NCBI GenBank assembly: GCA_041567315.1
Contig: JBFGCA010000047.1
Location: 1-32,572, forward strand
Length of the DNA stretch: 32,572 nt
Direction: 5' to 3'
Source of the DNA: JBFGCA01 sp041567315
GTDB lineage: Bacteria > Acidobacteriota > Thermoanaerobaculia > Multivoradales > JAHEKO01
The translations under genes were made by a program, and so were the position numbers. The notes beneath the pieces were generated by a model, which did not search any database, was not told the DNA's origin, and was given only the letters and a program-made list of their open reading frames with translations. Positions 30,537 to 32,572 of this stretch are shown in pieces. Positions within the stretch are counted from its first letter, which is position 1; every line of letters starts with the position of its first letter.

Positions 30537-31360
30537 CGCTCGGCCCTCCGCCGGCGGAGCAGCGTCCACAGCGCCGCCACCGCTACCAGCACCGCCAGGC
30601 TCAGGATCTGGGCCAGGGTCAGCTCGCCGAAGAAGCGGTCGTCCTTGGCCCGCACGAACTCGACCGCGAAGCGCTCGGCGGCCAGCAGCCCGAAGACCGC
30701 CAGGGCCACTCCCCCCTGCAGGCCACCCGGGCGCCGCCGACCCGGCTCGCCGGCTCGCCGCAGCATCCAAACGCCCACCGCCCAGATCGCCAGGCACCCC
30801 AGCGTCTCGTAGAGCTGGGTCGGGTGGACCGGGATCAGGCGATCGTCGGGGATCCCGACCGGCAGCTCGGCGCCGTAGTACTCGCGCATCGCACCCGCCG
30901 TGGTCGGCGCCGGCCGGCCGTAGGGAATGCGCACCCCCCAAGGCAGATCGGTGGGCATGCCGTAGTCGTCGCCGACCAGGAAGCAGCCGATGCGGCCGAT
31001 GCCGTAGCCCAGGGCGACGCTCGGCGCCGCCGCGTCGGCGACCGCCCACGACGCCAGCCGCCGACGGCGCGCCATCCACAGCACCGCCGCCGCGCCCACG
31101 AGCAGCCCGCCGTACCAGACCAGGCCCGAGCGGTCGAAAAGCAGCCGCCAGTCGCGGTAGAGCGCCACGTAGTAGAGCTTGGCCCCCAGCAGACCGCCGA
31201 CGCCCGCCGCCAGGATCAGCGCACTGGCGTCCTCGGCGTCACCCACCCGCAGCCGCCGGAGCCCCCAGCCGAGCTGGAAGTAGGCGGCCACGAACGCCAC
31301 CACCATCGACAGCCCGAAGGCGGTCAGCGACAGCGGCCCGAGCTGGAGATCGGGAACCAC
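30533..31360 (-). CDS. lgt: Prolipoprotein diacylglyceryl transferase
   Basis: 275 residues from GTG 31360, with seven or so hydrophobic helices. Lgt transfers diacylglycerol from phosphatidylglycerol to the lipobox cysteine. Visible motifs: the signature region GRIGCFLVGDDYG (122-134), HPTQLYE, LVWYGGLLVG and a C-terminal RFAVEFVRAKDDR. The signature deviates from GRxGNFxNGE. It sits 13 bp behind a DUF547 lipoprotein gene, so enzyme and a substrate are co-transcribed. A weak GAGAG lies before the start. Confidence 0.9.
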   Translation of the reverse strand: MVPDLQLGPLSLTAFGLSMVVAFVAAYFQLGWGLRRLRVGDAEDASALILAAGVGGLLGAKLYYVALYRDWRLLFDRSGLVWYGGLLVGAAAVLWMARRRRLASWAVADAAAPSVALGYGIGRIGCFLVGDDYGMPTDLPWGVRIPYGRPAPTTAGAMREYYGAELPVGIPDDRLIPVHPTQLYETLGCLAIWAVGVWMLRRAGEPGRRRPGGLQGGVALAVFGLLAAERFAVEFVRAKDDRFFGELTLAQILSLAVLVAVAALWTLLRRRRAER

Positions 31361-31373
31361 GGGCTCTCAAAGC

Positions 31374-32207
31374 CTAGCTGGACGGCCGGTCGTTGAGGCT
31401 CCAGTCGTAGTCGAGATAGCGCACCGCCGGCTTGCGCTCGCCGATCTCGGCCGCCAGCGGCGCCGGCAGGTGCGGCAGCAGCCACTCGACCACCCGGCCG
31501 CGGAGGATGAACGCCACCGCCGTGCTGCCGCCGGTGAAGTCGCCCGCGTACCACTTGAAGATCGACGACAGCCACAGCGCGTCGGCCTCGCGGTCGAGGC
31601 GCAGCCCCTTGCTCTCGTCGGCCAGAAACCGCCGCGTGTCCTCCTCGAGCTGTTCGGCGACGCGGGCCGCGACATAGGGCTCGCCCCGCAGATCCGGACA
31701 GCTGGTCGACGCGCAGACCACCGCGAAGTGCACGCGCGGATCGCCCAGGTCCCGCGCCCGCCCCTCGACCTCGTCCAGGGTCAGCTCCTCGCCCCCCACC
31801 GGAAAACGCAGCCGGTCGAAGAAGCCGTCGACCTCGCGCACCGAGCGGATCCCCGGATAGCGCTCGAGCACGAAATGCGCCACCACCGCGTTGTAGGCGT
31901 TGATCCAGAACGCCATCTGCGCCGCCTCCCCCGCCGGCGGCGGCCCCGCCAGCCCTTCCAGGAAAGCGTCCAGATCCCCCCGATCGGCCGCCAGCGCCGC
32001 GTAGTCGATCCCCCCGTCGCGCGCGTGCGCCGCCAGCACCCGCCCCCAAGCCGCCACCCCGGTCTCGGTCTTCGGTCCCATCGCCCCCTCCGCCGCAGGC
32101 TCCGACGCCTCCCCACAGGCCGCTATCACCAGTCCTGCCGCCACCAGCGTCGCGACGACCTGCCCTCTGACCTTCGACCGCACCCTTCTGTCGTCGCTCG
32201 GTTTCAT
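31374..32207 (-). CDS. DUF547 lipoprotein
   Basis: 277 residues. Signal peptide with hydrophobic VVATLVAAGLVIAAC, acylated at Cys31. The DUF547 domain follows (about 60-265): AFWINAYNAVVAHFVLERYP, DEVEGRARDLGDPRVHFAVVCASTSCPDLRGEPY, EEDTRRFLAD and SSIFKWYAGDF. The AFWIN-YN and H-F-A-V-C-x-S-x-S-C-P blocks, with conserved His and Cys, resemble a papain-like or transglutaminase-like fold, but no enzymatic activity is established. Start ATG at 32207 has a weak AGGA ahead. It is first in the operon with lgt, thiD and ypdA. Confidence 0.87.
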   Translation of the reverse strand: MKPSDDRRVRSKVRGQVVATLVAAGLVIAACGEASEPAAEGAMGPKTETGVAAWGRVLAAHARDGGIDYAALAADRGDLDAFLEGLAGPPPAGEAAQMAFWINAYNAVVAHFVLERYPGIRSVREVDGFFDRLRFPVGGEELTLDEVEGRARDLGDPRVHFAVVCASTSCPDLRGEPYVAARVAEQLEEDTRRFLADESKGLRLDREADALWLSSIFKWYAGDFTGGSTAVAFILRGRVVEWLLPHLPAPLAAEIGERKPAVRYLDYDWSLNDRPSS

Positions 32208-32247
32208 GAACGTCCTGGGCGAAAGCCTGGAGACGGCACCGTCGATG

Positions 32248-32253
32248 ACTATA
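32248..32253 (-). promoter_or_regulatory. -10 box TATAGT for the DUF547-lgt-thiD-ypdA operon
   Basis: Minus-strand TATAGT (32253-32248) leaves a leader of about 34 nt before the ATG at 32207. No convincing -35 is seen. Confidence 0.35.
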
Positions 32254-32342
32254 CGCGACCTGTCTGGTGACCCGGACCCTTGTCGAGCCGATCAGGTAGG
32301 TCAAGGACAGTTGTGTCGGCGAATCTCACCGAATCTCATGCG

Positions 32343-32368
32343 CCGTCAGGGGCCGCAGCCCCTGGCGG
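32343..32368. other. 11-bp stem-loop
   Basis: Arms CCGTCAGGGGC and GCCCCTGGCGG around a 4-nt loop, with one T-G pair. It lacks a T-tract on either strand. It might end an incoming transcript or be a leader structure. Confidence 0.4.
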
Positions 32369-32572
32369 TCCATTGATCAGCGGCCAGGCGGTCGGGTGGG
32401 ACCAGGTGCGGCCCTGGCCCCGCGAAGTGAAGTGGGGCGGCGCCCCTGTTGACAGGACGCGAGTCGGCTTTCCCGCTCTTCGTTGGCGAGCAGACCTCCC
32501 GGGTGCATCTCCCCACCGCCGCTTGAGCTTCGACTCGCGCCCAGGAGCCGGCCGGGGCGGGGCTCGACAGGG

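Larger units (their letters stand above)
32208..32572 (+). other. 365-bp region without a supported gene
   Basis: Contains the presumed promoter of the DUF547 operon and a hairpin at 32343-32368. From about 32370 to the window end the frames have no start with a plausible SD and no recognisable protein. A gene beginning beyond the window cannot be excluded. Confidence 0.5.

Noticed and set aside
31350..31376. AGCCCGTGGT upstream of and overlapping the lgt start, resembling the element terminus
   Set aside because: Only about ten bases match, the start codon of lgt lies inside it, and no arm sequence follows; probably chance.
1..32572. CRISPR array, tRNA, rRNA, riboswitch or transposase
   Set aside because: No regularly spaced short repeats, no cloverleaf or rRNA-like sequence, no TPP box near thiD and no DDE or Y1 transposase motif was seen by eye.

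Overview
The window is 32.6 kb of very GC-rich (roughly 70%), densely coding bacterial DNA. Two tandem secreted proteins of the 'VWFA-related Acidobacterial domain' type, a MopE-type calcium-binding repeat protein, a bacillithiol-type YpdA reductase and the general gene content point to an Acidobacteriota chromosome, possibly a Thermoanaerobaculia-like lineage. That placement is inference from gene content. I see no rRNA, tRNA, CRISPR array, phage structural gene or transposase gene.

Layout. 0.1-5.5 kb: FmdB-like zinc ribbon, SufE, a two-domain rhodanese, a Sir2 deacylase, arsenate reductase and a HAD 5'-nucleotidase. 5.5-12.5 kb: an HSDL2-like SDR, a large secreted MopE/knottin protein, a lipoprotein, a small probably frameshifted gene, a polytopic membrane protein and an HD-domain protein. 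12.6-19.3 kb: an aminotransferase coupled to a small protein, a three-domain S1 RNA-binding protein, and the conserved RNA/ribosome-maturation operon phoH-ybeY-CNNM/CorC-era. 19.5-23.1 kb: a tightly overlapping operon, DUF2064 glycosyltransferase-nnrDE-tsaE-hbd. 23.2-24.3 kb: SAM hydrolase and a DUF4177 protein. 24.3-28.6 kb: two tandem VWFA-type secreted proteins coupled to a YqjE-like membrane protein and a small membrane protein. 28.7-32.2 kb: DUF547 lipoprotein-lgt-thiD-ypdA operon. 32.2-32.6 kb is non-coding.

The most unusual feature is a family of dispersed palindromic elements found by comparing the intergenic regions. Two full copies of 165 bp (3686-3850 and 12487-12651, inverted relative to each other, about 96% identical by eye) share AGCAGCCCGTGGTG termini. 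A degraded 139-bp copy (23947-24085) and a solo terminal arm (19493-19524) also occur. A fifth, 167-bp element (3087-3253) has entirely different 31-bp terminal inverted repeats but shares the same 54-bp core. Within that core the central hairpin arms change in a compensatory way (CAATG/CATTG versus CATAG/CTATG). The elements fill the gaps between convergent genes almost exactly, their ends coincide with gene stop codons, and in two places their outer end forms a -10-like TAGnnT. They behave like a MITE- or REPIN-like family that has been built into gene ends.

A second recurring theme is a TAnnnT box ending 6-7 nt before the start codon with no Shine-Dalgarno sequence, seen at five genes. This suggests leaderless transcription, alongside ordinary SD-led genes. 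Many operon junctions use 4-bp ATGA/GTGA or 1-bp TGATG overlaps.
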